A stretch of DNA of 42,894 nt, taken from positions 1-42,894 of the forward strand of contig MU621236.1 in NCBI GenBank assembly GCA_025399215.1, read 5' to 3'. Below, piece after piece: positions 1-8,631 of the stretch. The notes beneath the pieces were generated by a model, which worked only from the letters and a program-made list of their open reading frames with translations, was not told the origin of the DNA and made no database searches. The stretch is from Globomyces pollinis-pini (taxonomy: Eukaryota > Chytridiomycota > Chytridiomycetes > Rhizophydiales > Globomycetaceae). The stretch's first letter is position 1. Each line of letters begins with the position of its first letter. The translations under genes were made by a program, and so were the position numbers.

Positions 1-144
1 GTGATTTATTGGATCATTCCCACAAGCACCAATACCAAACGGACCAGCTTCACTTGGAGGACCATAATAAGTACAAGGACCATTCACAGCTCGTTTCTCT
101 AAAGGTACAGCCATTGCAATTGTTAATAGTAGGAAAGAAATCAT
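1..144 (-). CDS. 5' part of a secreted RlpA-like/DPBB (barwin-expansin-like) protein
   Basis: Only the first 48 codons lie in the window; the gene runs off its left edge. The start codon is at 142-144. Residues 1-13 form a short hydrophobic signal peptide (MISFLLLTIAMAV), followed by PLEKR, a dibasic Kex2-type processing site. The mature part then reads CTYYGPPSEAGPFGIGACGN. This matches the start of fungal double-psi beta-barrel proteins of the RlpA/riboflavin-aldehyde-forming-enzyme/expansin-like group, which open with TYY...GxGACG. These are small secreted proteins, usually acting at cell walls, often with no known enzymatic activity. The fold assignment rests on one motif because the rest is missing, so the family is likely rather than certain. 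Signal peptide and KR are seen; secretion is inferred. Confidence 0.6.
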   Translation of the reverse strand, partial: MISFLLLTIAMAVPLEKRAVNGPCTYYGPPSEAGPFGIGACGNDPINH

Positions 145-664
145 TCCAATCGTATTAAATTTTTGGACATTTTGGTTGAGTTTAAATACGGTCCAGATCT
201 AGAAATTCTTTATTTTAAGGTTTAAAGAAAAAGTCAAAAAAAGCCGGGGGGGCCGGGTGGGTAAAACAAAGAAACCCAAGGTTGATTAATTATCCAACGA
301 TGAATAAAGGGATATTTCAGAGATTCTACCACTTGATCATAAGAATTCAACCCAACCTGTCAATTTGAATTGTCTTTCATCGTGACTGTTGCTAGATGAC
401 CGCTCATCAGTATTGAGGAATTTAAAATTAAGTTACACGGACTCCAGACCATATCACATGTTTTACTCAACAAAATAGATAGACTGATTGCGTTAAGGTT
501 AAATAAGAAAAAGATTGACATGAATAGTATAGTTTATTTTCAGGTAACCTTTATAAGGATGTCATTGCTACAAAAATGAAATTCAATTAATAAAGCTAAT
601 TAAAATTAAATCAGATGGTATTCATATCAAGAAACAAGAATATATTCAATTGAGCACGGATAAT
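145..664. other. Intergenic region
   Basis: This stretch separates the 5' end of the DPBB-like gene from the 3' end of the first receptor gene. No reading frame with recognisable protein content was seen. It should hold the promoter of the DPBB-like gene and the 3' end of the receptor transcript. Apart from the G-rich run at 246-261 nothing stands out. Confidence 0.4.
246..261 (+). other. G-rich run, potential G-quadruplex
   Basis: A run of seven G, then CC, GGG, T, GGG gives four G-tracts of three within 16 bases, which fits the usual quadruplex pattern. It stands out in AT-rich intergenic DNA about 100 bases upstream of the minus-strand start codon at 142-144. The G-rich strand is the plus strand. 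Confidence 0.35.
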
Positions 665-1618
665 CTAGCGAGTTTGGTCCACACCATTCGCATCCAACTG
701 ATTTTGAGAAGTGTTTTGCGAACGTTTATAATCATAAACATGTTTTCTAAACCCTTGCTTATAAGATGGGACCAATAAAACCAGACAAAGTGGAGTCAGG
801 AGACAATCAAAGACACTGATTGTCGTGCTTAGGTGATTGATGACATCTGGAAATTCGTAATTGAAGAGTATCTGTACAACGAGGGTAGTAATCAGTGGTG
901 AAAAGGACATTGTAAAACAACCTACTACAGTTACGCATGTGTAGAAGATTTTGCTGTTCAACCGGTCTCTTGTAGAATTTTTCTTCACATCCGATGATTT
1001 CTTGGTAACGAAAGTAAAGTATATTTTGCTATAACAGTACATAATGATACCAAAGAGAGAGAAGAAGGTCACAAACATCACCAATAAAATAGCAACATCG
1101 CCTCCATTTTTAGTTTGTTTGAAATTGTAATAGCAGTAATGTTTATCATTCAATACAAACCCGGTTCCAATAAATAGAGGAGAAAATGACAGAAAGCCAA
1201 CAATAGGCACGAATATTGACGAAAGGATGATGAAATGTTTAGATTCCATTGATTTTTGAAGAATTATGGTGAAATATCGTTCAATAGCAAGCATACCATG
1301 AGCGAAAATGGTCATTCCACAAACAAGAGGCAATAGTGGTCCAGTCCATTGACATCCTTCAAATCCAAAACTCTCCCCTCTAGTCAACATGTAGGAATAG
1401 ATAACCGAAAATGGAAAAGACCAAGATAACTCACAGAATAGTAGAAAACAGATGCATTTCTCGTAGCATGTGGTGGAAGTATGATAGTTTCTGAAGAAAA
1501 TGTAGATTAGAATTGCGTTTGATAACCAAGCAACGTGAAAAAGTATGACGGAGATGCTGAGGAACACTTTGGTGAGCGCTGAGAATTTAATAGGATCGTA
1601 GAAGATTGGATTATACAT
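665..1618 (-). CDS. Rhodopsin-like (class A-type) seven-helix receptor 1
   Basis: An intronless 317-residue protein with seven hydrophobic segments. Class A hallmarks are visible: a Cys at the top of helix 3 (C89, in GCQW) and a Cys in the second extracellular loop (C162) that would form the conserved disulfide; an ERY triplet (113-115) at the end of helix 3, the E/DRY motif; and a TPL...LVPSYKQGFRKHV segment around 275-294 where helix 7 passes into helix 8. The usual NPxxY is degenerate and no lysine lies in helix 7, so it is not a retinal-binding opsin. The ligand is unknown. A close paralogue lies at 4345-5295, and both share an intracellular-loop segment NYHTSTxCYEKCICFLLFCE. It is one of the few genes here without introns. 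The receptor class is a sequence-based judgement. Confidence 0.75.
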   Translation of the reverse strand: MYNPIFYDPIKFSALTKVFLSISVILFHVAWLSNAILIYIFFRNYHTSTTCYEKCICFLLFCELSWSFPFSVIYSYMLTRGESFGFEGCQWTGPLLPLVCGMTIFAHGMLAIERYFTIILQKSMESKHFIILSSIFVPIVGFLSFSPLFIGTGFVLNDKHYCYYNFKQTKNGGDVAILLVMFVTFFSLFGIIMYCYSKIYFTFVTKKSSDVKKNSTRDRLNSKIFYTCVTVVGCFTMSFSPLITTLVVQILFNYEFPDVINHLSTTISVFDCLLTPLCLVLLVPSYKQGFRKHVYDYKRSQNTSQNQLDANGVDQTR

Positions 1619-2410
1619 GGAAGATTTGGTTTAATATATCGATTATCCAGCTGTTAGAAAAAATCGTTGTCCGTCTGACGTGTTCTTTTTCGCGGCTCAT
1701 ACTCAACACACCCTCATTATCAAAATAGTCCAAGATAGTTTTCTACTCACTAGATTCTTAAAGAAAACCACATCGATTTGACTTCAGCGCTGGTAAAATT
1801 GCCATTTATATGTCTACGACGCAAAACGCCAGCTTTAGTTAGCATAATAGCCCACTTAATAGTGTTAGGATAAACACTACCATCGTAGGTTTGCCAAGCA
1901 GTCTATAGATTTCAAAAATGCCATGAAACTGAACCAATAAGTATTCTTTACCGAATAATAACGTATTTTATAACTTTCAGATCTACAATGATATAAGAAT
2001 TTATGTTATTCAAATACCATTAGGTAATGGAGCAGTATAATTTGCTTTACTGTAATCATAATGTTAACTGTTTCTGACTTCGCAATTAAATACTCAATAT
2101 TGTATCAATATCAATTGATTTCGAATGAGAAAATCAATTTTTTTAACGCATAATATGCATAATATATTTATGGATTACTTTGATTGTCATCTGTCCTATT
2201 TGCTTACTATACATATTAACTATGATCGCGGTTAAGCATCCAGTATATTCGATAATACCGCATCAAGGTCAATTGATAGTAAATGCGAATAGAAAATCAA
2301 TTTATTGGATCGCAGAATATTAGAAAACACTTTGATCTTTATCTGTCGGCAGAAGGCGGAGTGTCACATGAATAGGTTGAGTTAAAAAATTCTTCCTGAA
2401 AGAGGACGCA
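1619..2410. other. Intergenic region between receptor 1 and the LRR gene
   Basis: Divergent promoter region for receptor 1 (minus) and the LRR gene (plus). No coding content was recognised. It contains a degenerate direct repeat (about 2102-2200 and 2261-2346), described separately. The DNA is strongly AT-rich from 1900 onward. Confidence 0.4.
2102..2346. repeat. Degenerate direct repeat
   Basis: Two copies, roughly 2102-2200 and 2261-2346, share an ordered set of words: a CAATTGAT core, a CGAATxAGAAAATCAATTT segment, a CGCA word, AATAT, then CTTTGAT followed by TCTGTC. Spacing between words varies by a few bases. The second copy ends just before the LRR gene's start. Origin and role are unknown. 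Confidence 0.35.
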
Positions 2411-4265
2411 ATGGCAAATGCAGAATCTATAGAGCCTGAAAATACAATGGGTAGTGGTGATGGAACAGTCAGCGCGGAGTTGGATCCACGAATTATTTTG
2501 ACGAGCTTTACTCCAGTTGATTCTATCTCTTTTGGAATATACAAAATTCCATATGGTTACGAAGAAATCAGTGGAGATGGATGGAAAGTTATACGGCAAA
2601 AGGATAGCAAACGAGATTCAATTGAAAACGATTTCACACTGAATTCTGAACCGTTATCGAATCTCGCCAGTTGTGGTATTTCATATTTGTCTGTTTCCCC
2701 AGAATCAAGCAAAACGTTCGATTTTAAATAGAGTATGTTTGAACCTATAGAACGAAGTATTCAGACCATGACGATACTGTAATTTTTAGTCAATTCTTAC
2801 ACCAGATGTCTTTCCCGCAACGCTATCAGGGGAGCCATTCCAAATACCGTTGTAAATTTTACCAACTTGACCCAGCTGTACTTGAAAAAGATATTAAATT
2901 ATAGATCTCTTAACGAAAATCAGCTTTCTGGATCAATCCCATCCGAAATCGGAACACTAGTAAACCTAAGCTTGCTGTATTTTGATGTTCACTTATACCA
3001 TAGGGACCTTTCGAACAATCAGCTAAGTGGGACAATCCCATTTGAACTCGGAAATCTTTCGAACTTGACTAATTTGTATTTCGCTTGTAATTTTAACCAT
3101 AGAAATCTCTCTATGAATCAACTCAGTGGTTCTATTCCCGTAGAAATAGGAAATCTTTCTAATTTGACCGATTTGTAACTTTCGTGTGATTTTAACCATA
3201 GATATCTTTTTAATAATCAACTCAGTGGATCACTTCCCTCGGAAATTGGAAAGTTAACCAACTTATGTGAATTGTACTTTTAATTTATTTCATATTATAG
3301 GTCAATTTGTCATAACGATATCAGTGGAATGATACCCTCAGAAATCGGAAATCTATCCAATTTGATTAATTTGTAACTTGATTGGAATTTAAACATTAGA
3401 TACCTTGATCAAAATCTGTTCAGTGGACCTATTCCCTCAGAAATTGGAAATTTGACAAGTTTATCTAATTGTATATTTCAATTGGATTTCACTATATAGA
3501 TCACTATATCAAAACCAATTCAGTGGAACAATCCCCTCTGAAATCGGAAATCTTTCAAAGTTGAATTACTTGTATTTCGACTTTGATATTAACCATAGAT
3601 ATTTGAATCAAAATTTGTTCAGTGGATCTATTCCCTCTGAAATCGGGAATTTATCCAATTTGATTATTTTGTATTTTGATTTCTTTTTTAATCATAGATA
3701 TTTGTATCAAAATCAACTTAGTGGATCTATCCCAAAGGATATCGTAAAGTTGACCAAATTAATTGAACTGTATTAAATGAACTCCAATAAATCATAGGGA
3801 TCTTGCTCATAATCAACTCAGTGGATCAATTCCCTCAGAAATTGGAAAACTCACAAACCTAAAGCACATGTATTTCGATATTGATACTCATCATAGGGGA
3901 TGCGCTCTAAACCAACTTAGTGGTTTCATTCCACCCGATATTGGAAATCTAACTAACTTGTCTCAATTGTAATATGATTTAAAGTTGAATCATAGATATC
4001 TTCACCATAATTTCATCAGTGGATCAATCCCAAAAGATATCGGAAAACTCTTGAAATTGACAAAATTGTATAGTTTAATTCATGAGTAATTGTAGACACC
4101 TTCATCAAAATGAAATCACTGGGTTAATTCCAAAAGAAGTTACAAATCTCAGTAACTTGAAAGAATTGTATTTTGATAGAAAATTTTAATCTTAGATTTA
4201 TATACCAAACAGTGTCATCTATCTCTGCATTAAAACCTTATGGATATAGTTCGTGTTTGACTTGA
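2411..4265 (+). CDS. Plant-type leucine-rich-repeat protein, one exon per repeat (possible frameshift)
   Basis: The encoded protein is built of 14 LRRs of 24 residues with the plant-specific consensus LxxNxLSGxIPxEIGNLxxL (e.g. NNQLSGTIPFELGNLSNL). Each repeat is one exon: 2806-2877, 2905-2976, 3004-3075, 3103-3174, 3202-3273, 3301-3372, 3400-3470, 3500-3571, 3599-3670, 3698-3769, 3798-3869, 3897-3968, 3996-4067 and 4096-4167, then a terminal exon 4196-4265. Introns are all phase 2 and 27-29 nt. A likely first exon (2411-2675) and a 28-nt exon (2751-2778) supply a non-LRR N-terminus; this 5' part, with a 75-nt intron, is tentative. No signal peptide or membrane segment is seen. Exon 3400-3470 is 71 nt instead of 72, so canonical splicing breaks the frame and ends the protein after about seven repeats; this is either a real defect or a sequence error. 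The gene is convergent with receptor 2, whose stop is 80 bases away. Such repeats usually bind protein or peptide ligands; the function here is unknown. Confidence 0.75.
2806..4195 (+). repeat. Tandem array of 99-bp exon+intron units (14 units)
   Basis: Fourteen head-to-tail units of a 72-nt LRR exon plus a 27-29 nt intron. The spacing of the AGTGG word is 99 bases for most units and 100 across the aberrant unit at 3400-3499. Introns resemble each other as well as exons: many begin GTATTTCG or GTATTTTGAT and end TTAACCATAG or AATCATAG. This implies duplication of whole exon-intron units rather than insertion of introns into an existing LRR array. Confidence 0.85.
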
Positions 4266-4310
4266 ACAGTTTAACAAGTTTATTTCTATTCACTTTGTAA
4301 TGTTTATACA

Positions 4311-4328
4311 TTTAACATGCATGTTAAA
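4311..4328. repeat. Perfect 18-bp palindrome
   Basis: TTTAACATGCATGTTAAA is its own reverse complement. It lies in the 79-base gap between the stops of the convergent LRR gene and receptor 2. It could be a dimeric protein-binding site or a stem at the 3' end of either transcript; the sequence does not say which. Confidence 0.5.
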
Positions 4329-4344
4329 GTCATTTTGATGTGAG

Positions 4345-5295
4345 TTAACCACAAATTTTGGAAGGTCGTCTTTGTGAAGAAACACTACTTCGAGTTGTTT
4401 TAGAATCTCGATAATCATATACATGTTTTCGAAATCCTTGTTGATATGTTGGAGCCAATAAAAACAAACAAAGTGGTGTCAATACACAATCAGATATACA
4501 TATGGTAGTACTGATATGTTTAATGATATCTGGGAAATCATAATTGAAAAATGATTGAGCTATAAATGTGATATTGATTGGTGTATAGCAGATTGAAAAG
4601 CATAACAATACAGCTATACAGGTATGAAATATTTTTCTATTCAATCGATCTCTGGTAGAATCTTTCTTTACATCTATCTTTTTCTTGTTTGTAACCACAA
4701 ATATTTTGAGATAGCAATATAGGATGACACTAAGAACTGTTAAGAAAACGGCGAACGTTAATCGTATAAACATAAGATCAAACGTATTTGTCGATTTGAA
4801 ATTGTATGCACAGAAATGATTATCATTCAATGCATAACCCGTTCCTAAAAAAAGGGGTGTAATAGAGAGAAAGCCGATGATAGGTGCGTAAATTGAGGAA
4901 AGGATGATTATTTGTTTAGGTTTAGCGGGTTTTTCAAGAATAATGGCAAAGTAACGATCTATGGCAAGAATGGCGTGGGCAAATGCAGTTGTTCCTGAAA
5001 CGATAGGTAATATTATACCCATCCATTGACAACCTTCAAATCCCAAACTTTCACCTATAATCACCATATATGTGTATTGTATAGAAAACGGAATTGTCCA
5101 AACTAGTTCACAGAAAAGTAAGAAACAAATACATTTTTCGTAGCAGCTAGTCGAAGTATGGTAATTTCTAAAGAAAACGTAGATTAGAGTTGCATTTGAT
5201 AAAAAACCAATATCGAAAAGAATCGATGATATGGTGATAAATATTCTGTTAATTGGGGTAAACTTGACTGGAGTGTAGTATTCTGGAGTATACAT
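4345..5295 (-). CDS. Rhodopsin-like (class A-type) seven-helix receptor 2
   Basis: An intronless 316-residue paralogue of the receptor at 665-1618, collinear along its whole length with few length changes. It keeps the helix-3 Cys (C89), the loop Cys (C162), a canonical DRY (113-115), and the helix 7/8 region LTPLCLFLLAPTYQQGFRK. The third intracellular loop is short and basic (NKKKIDVKKDSTRDRLNRK) and nearly identical to receptor 1 around DVKKxSTRDRLN, which suggests the same G-protein partner. No helix-7 lysine, so not an opsin. The C-terminal tail is short and Ser/Thr/Arg-rich. The two genes have the same orientation and bracket the LRR gene, so they probably arose by local duplication. 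Ligand unknown. Confidence 0.75.
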   Translation of the reverse strand: MYTPEYYTPVKFTPINRIFITISSILFDIGFLSNATLIYVFFRNYHTSTSCYEKCICFLLFCELVWTIPFSIQYTYMVIIGESLGFEGCQWMGIILPIVSGTTAFAHAILAIDRYFAIILEKPAKPKQIIILSSIYAPIIGFLSITPLFLGTGYALNDNHFCAYNFKSTNTFDLMFIRLTFAVFLTVLSVILYCYLKIFVVTNKKKIDVKKDSTRDRLNRKIFHTCIAVLLCFSICYTPINITFIAQSFFNYDFPDIIKHISTTICISDCVLTPLCLFLLAPTYQQGFRKHVYDYRDSKTTRSSVSSQRRPSKICG

Positions 5296-5458
5296 TAGAT
5301 ACTGAATTAGGAAAACTTCGCAAATTATTGGATGACGCGTTCTTTACACGTGAGTTCAAATGATACTTGGAAAATCTCTTAAAATTGAAAAAGCTTAATG
5401 TTTGTTGTACGGTAATACAAATGATATATTATGTAAAAAAAATAGTGTGACAGAAAAT

Positions 5459-6494
5459 TTAAACCTTAACTTCACGGGCAGCAGCTTTAGCAGCCTTTTC
5501 AGTCTTCTTTTGAGATTTGAAACCCATGATTCCACCTCCCCATTGGCGACGAGATTCTTCAGTCTTTTCAGTGTAGTTGAGTTTGATAGCAGAGAGAAGG
5601 GCAGCAAATTCTTGTTTGTCTTCAGCCTTGATTTCGGTTAATGCAAGAGCAGTGGCAGTCTTCTTGTGGACAAGAGTTCCCAATCTTGACTTAGACTTGA
5701 CAATGACGTATGGGACACCCATCTTACGGCAAAGAGCTGGCAACCACACAACGATTTCAATTGGGTCAACATCGTCAGCAATGACAACGAGTTGAGCTTT
5801 CTTGGCTTCAATGAGAGCGGTGATGTGGTTGATACCGTACTTGATTAGGATTGGTTTCTTTCCTTGGTCAACCTTGGCACCGGAAGCAGCAGCTTCAGCA
5901 GCAGCGGTGGTACGTGCCTTCTTTTCGATACGGGTTTCTGGACGGTACTTGTTGAAGAGTTTGAAAAGTTGAGTAGCAGTGTTCTTGTCCAAAGTCTTGG
6001 AGAATTGGGCAATGGATGGTGGGACCTTTAATCTTTGCTTCAAGATAGCACGTTGACGTTGAAGTTGGACATACTCTGGCCATTTAACAAAACGGGACAA
6101 GTTTTGTTTTGGTTGAATATCTTGACCAATACCGTAGTTACGGGAACGCTTTTCGATAAGTGGGTTGACAGTCTTGGTGGCAGTCTTCTTGATAGCGTAT
6201 GGAGCGGCAGCGACTTTCTTGGATTTGGAAACAGCGGCTTTAGGCTAAGAAGAGTTAGTCACCACGAACTAATTAAACCACGCTAGTCAAACTCAAAAGA
6301 GTCGTCAATGCGAATTGAGGTCATTGGAGCAACACCCAAGCCAAAGGCAAAGGTGAATCCTACAGTTCAACTAGAAGACTAGAAGAACAACTCTTGGTTT
6401 AGGATCATCAGAGTGAACAAGTCAACTCCTAAAGTTGGAATGCGCTTCCAATGGTCAACTTTGACCTTCGTAGTGGATTTTTTGCACTTACCAT
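5459..6494 (-). CDS. RPL7A: 60S ribosomal protein eL8 (RPL7A; yeast RPL8)
   Basis: A 262-residue protein collinear with yeast Rpl8/human RPL7[87 protein letters not shown] and HxWGGGxxGxKSQ-like [16 protein letters not shown] near the end. The fold includes the L7Ae RNA-binding domain, in the large-subunit core near the ITS2-proximal side during assembly. The ATG (6492-6494) is an exon by itself; a 247-nt intron (6245-6491) separates it from CCTAAAGCC (Pro-Lys-Ala). An intron right after ATG is common in ribosomal protein genes, but at 247 nt it is nine times the local norm. Codon use is strongly biased to C-ending codons (GTC, ACC, TTC), unlike its neighbours, as expected for a highly expressed gene. 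Confidence 0.95.
6245..6491 (-). other. Long (247-nt) intron of RPL7A
   Basis: Starts GTAAGTG and ends CTTCTTAG. It holds a TGATGAT word that could be a C box of a box C/D snoRNA and an ATCCTA/TAGGAT pair about 45 bases apart, but no convincing D box and terminal stem. The word TAAAGTTGGAATG occurs inside it (about 6431) and again just upstream of the start codon (about 6505). RPL7A introns host C/D snoRNAs in animals, so an embedded RNA is possible but unproven. Confidence 0.5.
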
Positions 6495-6873
6495 AATGGA
6501 AATGTAAAGTTGGAATGAAAAAAAAAGAATTATTTATAGACAGTGAAAAAATTTGATTGGTCCAAAATTCACCGAGATAAGCCACATCCTCACCGTTATC
6601 CCTTGATTTATATTCTGGCAAAATACATCACACTAAAAGATATCATATCGTTAGCCATACAAAGTCAAAGACGTGTATTGTCAAGTTGCTAACTTAATTT
6701 CAAACGGGAAGTGTAGAGTACAAACACTTTGAAATCATTTAAGTCACCGAGTATAATGATTACATTGTCTATTTATCATAAAATTCACTCATGTATCAAT
6801 TTACTTTACATGATTTTTTTCAGGATGATTAGTTTGATGTTAATGGGCGAGCGTGTATCAAAAAAGTCTTTAT
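6495..6873. other. Intergenic region upstream of RPL7A
   Basis: Holds the RPL7A promoter and 5' leader and, at its far end, the 3' end of the VTI1 transcript. A run of A at about 6517-6527 (T-rich on the transcribed strand) lies just before the leader. No coding sequence or RNA gene was recognised. Confidence 0.4.
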
Positions 6874-7733
6874 TTACGCAAGTTTGGCAATGATTATTGC
6901 AAAGATAAGAATAACCAATAATGCTACAATTCCCCACATGAGTAATTTGTTTTGAACCAATCTAAATGGTTATCCAGGCCTGATCTTACTTTCGTTGCAT
7001 ATTCTTTAAAACTCCTTGACTTTTGGCAATCCATGAATCAGCTTCTACCAACTATATTTAAACTTTAAACACATTACACCATCTCTGGTTCTTTCAATTT
7101 GTTGTCTTTGACGATGTAAGTCTCCAAGAGTTCCAATTCCAATTGTTTCTGTTTCTAACGCAATTCGATGCGCATCTTGTAACCGTTTCGAAGAGTTTTC
7201 CAATCGATCTAATCGTTGAATTCCACGTTTATCTAACCTGTTCCTTGTAATAACTTTGAGCGCTGATCAGAAGATTGTTGATGGGATAAATCAATGGTGA
7301 CTTGTTCTCCCAACAGTTGATCTCGTTCAGATTGACCAGCAGTTTGCTACACGTAAACATTGTAAATGATAATACTAAATCACGTTTAAATTTCTTTAAA
7401 GATTCTTTATAGTTTCTTAATACGATAGTATTTTGATTTCTTTTTTGTGGGCTTAAACTGACCAACTCCATTTCCAAATTTCCCAACTATAAAGTCAGTA
7501 AATCCAAAATTTCTACAATTTCATCAGCTTCTTCCAATTCACGGTTAATCTGATTATGTAATAATTTCTTTTGGTCTAATTAGAATATAAACTAAAAACC
7601 TAGTTTTTTTACCTAGGACATCAATAAACATCCAGTTACCTGAGGTTTTTAAAGAACTAATTTTTTTGTTAATGGAATCATGTAGAGTTTTGAATTCTTT
7701 CTCGTAAGTATCGTATATGTGAGAATCTCCCAT
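6874..7733 (-). CDS. VTI1: VTI1-family Qb-SNARE
   Basis: Spliced, this gives 217 residues, the same length as yeast Vti1. It has an N-terminal three-helix region (DTYEKEFKTLHDSINKK; LRNYKESLKKFKRDL), a segment LLQGTDRLENSSKRLQDAHR followed by IALETETIGIGTLGDLHRQR typical of VTI1B/Vti1, a Qb SNARE helix (QIERTRDGLVEADSWIAKSQ) and a C-terminal tail anchor (LLMWGIVALLVILIFAIIIA). Vti1 acts in Golgi-endosome-vacuole fusion. Introns: 6962-6989, 7052-7077, 7209-7237, 7347-7375, 7487-7516 and 7576-7639. The last is a 64-nt composite with an internal AG|GT at 7612/7613. The reading frame closes exactly with these junctions. Confidence 0.9.
7576..7639 (-). other. Composite intron (27+37 nt) in VTI1
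   Basis: Removing 7576-7639 joins TSG... to ...DQKKLLHNQ in frame. Inside is a full GT...CCTAG unit (7613-7639, 27 nt) directly followed by a second GTAAAA...ATTAG unit (7576-7612, 37 nt), with no exon between them. Splicing the first unit would recreate a 5' splice site at the exon edge. Confidence 0.7.
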
Positions 7734-7922
7734 TTTAATTCAAACAATTAAAGTGAAAAATGTGATGAAATAGCTTGTGGCTGAACACATCGTGGAATTG
7801 GAATTCACGATAGATTACAAGAATCAATGAGAAAATGTACGTGTTGCTTAATAATACATTCAATGTATTTATTTAAGAAAGTAAGATATCTTCAATCCAT
7901 TTTATCAGTTTAAAACCAATAA

Positions 7923-8562
7923 CTATGAGTTGACTGTATCATCAATTAAATCGTAGTGATTTAAAAATTCATATTCAGTAAAGACGAATCCAAAACGCGA
8001 GTCAGTTGTATCTTCCATATCAATGTACCGATTTAAATTCATTTCACACTCTAAATACTTCAGATTGGTCCACAATTACATTACCCGTTGTTTTGATGGG
8101 AGGGTAGACTGGATATGGTACATTTGACTCGGCCATATGAGATCGATCTGATGCGAAATATTCAAGATACTTTGATGAGTCAATTAAACGATAGCATCTT
8201 CTAAACTGTTCTGGGTAATTCAAGTGTGGTTGTAATGCTTTTGTAATATATTCTTGGATGGTAGTTGGGAAATCTAATGAAGTGTCCAAATCAAAAAGAT
8301 ACACATGACTTGAATTAAAAGGTTTAGCAACTAGTACAACATGATAATCCTTTACCAATTTAATCCAACGAATTCTTACCCAGACAACATATTCAGGAGA
8401 CCTTTTTTGATGAAAGAATACCACAGTCTTTGATGAATTTGAAATAAATAGAACGTCAATAGATTCGTAAAGTCCTTGATCCACTAAATACTTTGCCAAA
8501 TGGTAAACATTTTCTTCACAAAACTGTGCAGTATAAATACATGATTCACGTTTTGGAAACAT
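7923..8562 (-). CDS. NTAQ1: N-terminal glutamine amidohydrolase
   Basis: A 191-residue protein (human NTAQ1 about 205). NTAQ1 removes the side-chain amide from N-terminal Gln, giving Glu, which enters the Arg/N-degron pathway. The catalytic triad is in place: Cys in FCEENVY, His in DYHVVL, Asp in YLFDLDTSLDFP. Other conserved blocks are QFRRCYRLI, YLEYFASDRSHM, YPPI and EMNLNRYI. Introns: 8350-8379 (30 nt, just before the catalytic DYH) and 8051-8084 (34 nt), both needed to join conserved blocks. The ATG at 8560-8562 is preceded by TTTCTTTAG, a good 3' splice site, so a 5' leader intron or an upstream exon cannot be excluded. Budding yeast uses the unrelated Nta1 for this step, so the NTAQ1 type is of note in a fungus-like genome. 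Confidence 0.9.
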
Positions 8563-8631
8563 CAATCTAAAGAAAAGAGAAGAGAATGGATAGTGCGAAA
8601 CTAATAAATACAACATATGCTATAGATTATA

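Noticed and set aside
2806..4195. 99-bp periodic array as a CRISPR or non-coding satellite
   Set aside because: Repeats code for a clear LRR consensus, and the spacers are GT-AG introns; the host is eukaryotic.
2411..4265. LRR region as a pseudogene because of in-frame stops in each unit
   Set aside because: The stops lie in the 27-29 nt introns. After splicing the frame is open except for the one-base break at 3470.
665..5295. Receptors as opsins
   Set aside because: No lysine in helix 7 for retinal attachment in either protein.
5402..5641. Plus-strand reading frame over RPL7A
   Set aside because: It is an antisense shadow of a strongly conserved ribosomal protein gene.
6245..6491. Box C/D snoRNA in the RPL7A intron as an annotated RNA gene
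   Set aside because: A C-box-like word is present but no convincing D box or terminal stem; kept only as a possibility.
6379..6621. Minus-strand open frame across the RPL7A leader and intron
   Set aside because: It overlaps the start codon and a strong GTAAGT...TTAG intron and has no recognisable protein content.
7209..7241. A 5-nt (GTTAG) or 17-nt intron in VTI1
   Set aside because: Both restore the frame but leave eight extra residues before the IALETE helix. The 29-nt intron 7209-7237 gives the exact spacing of VTI1 proteins.
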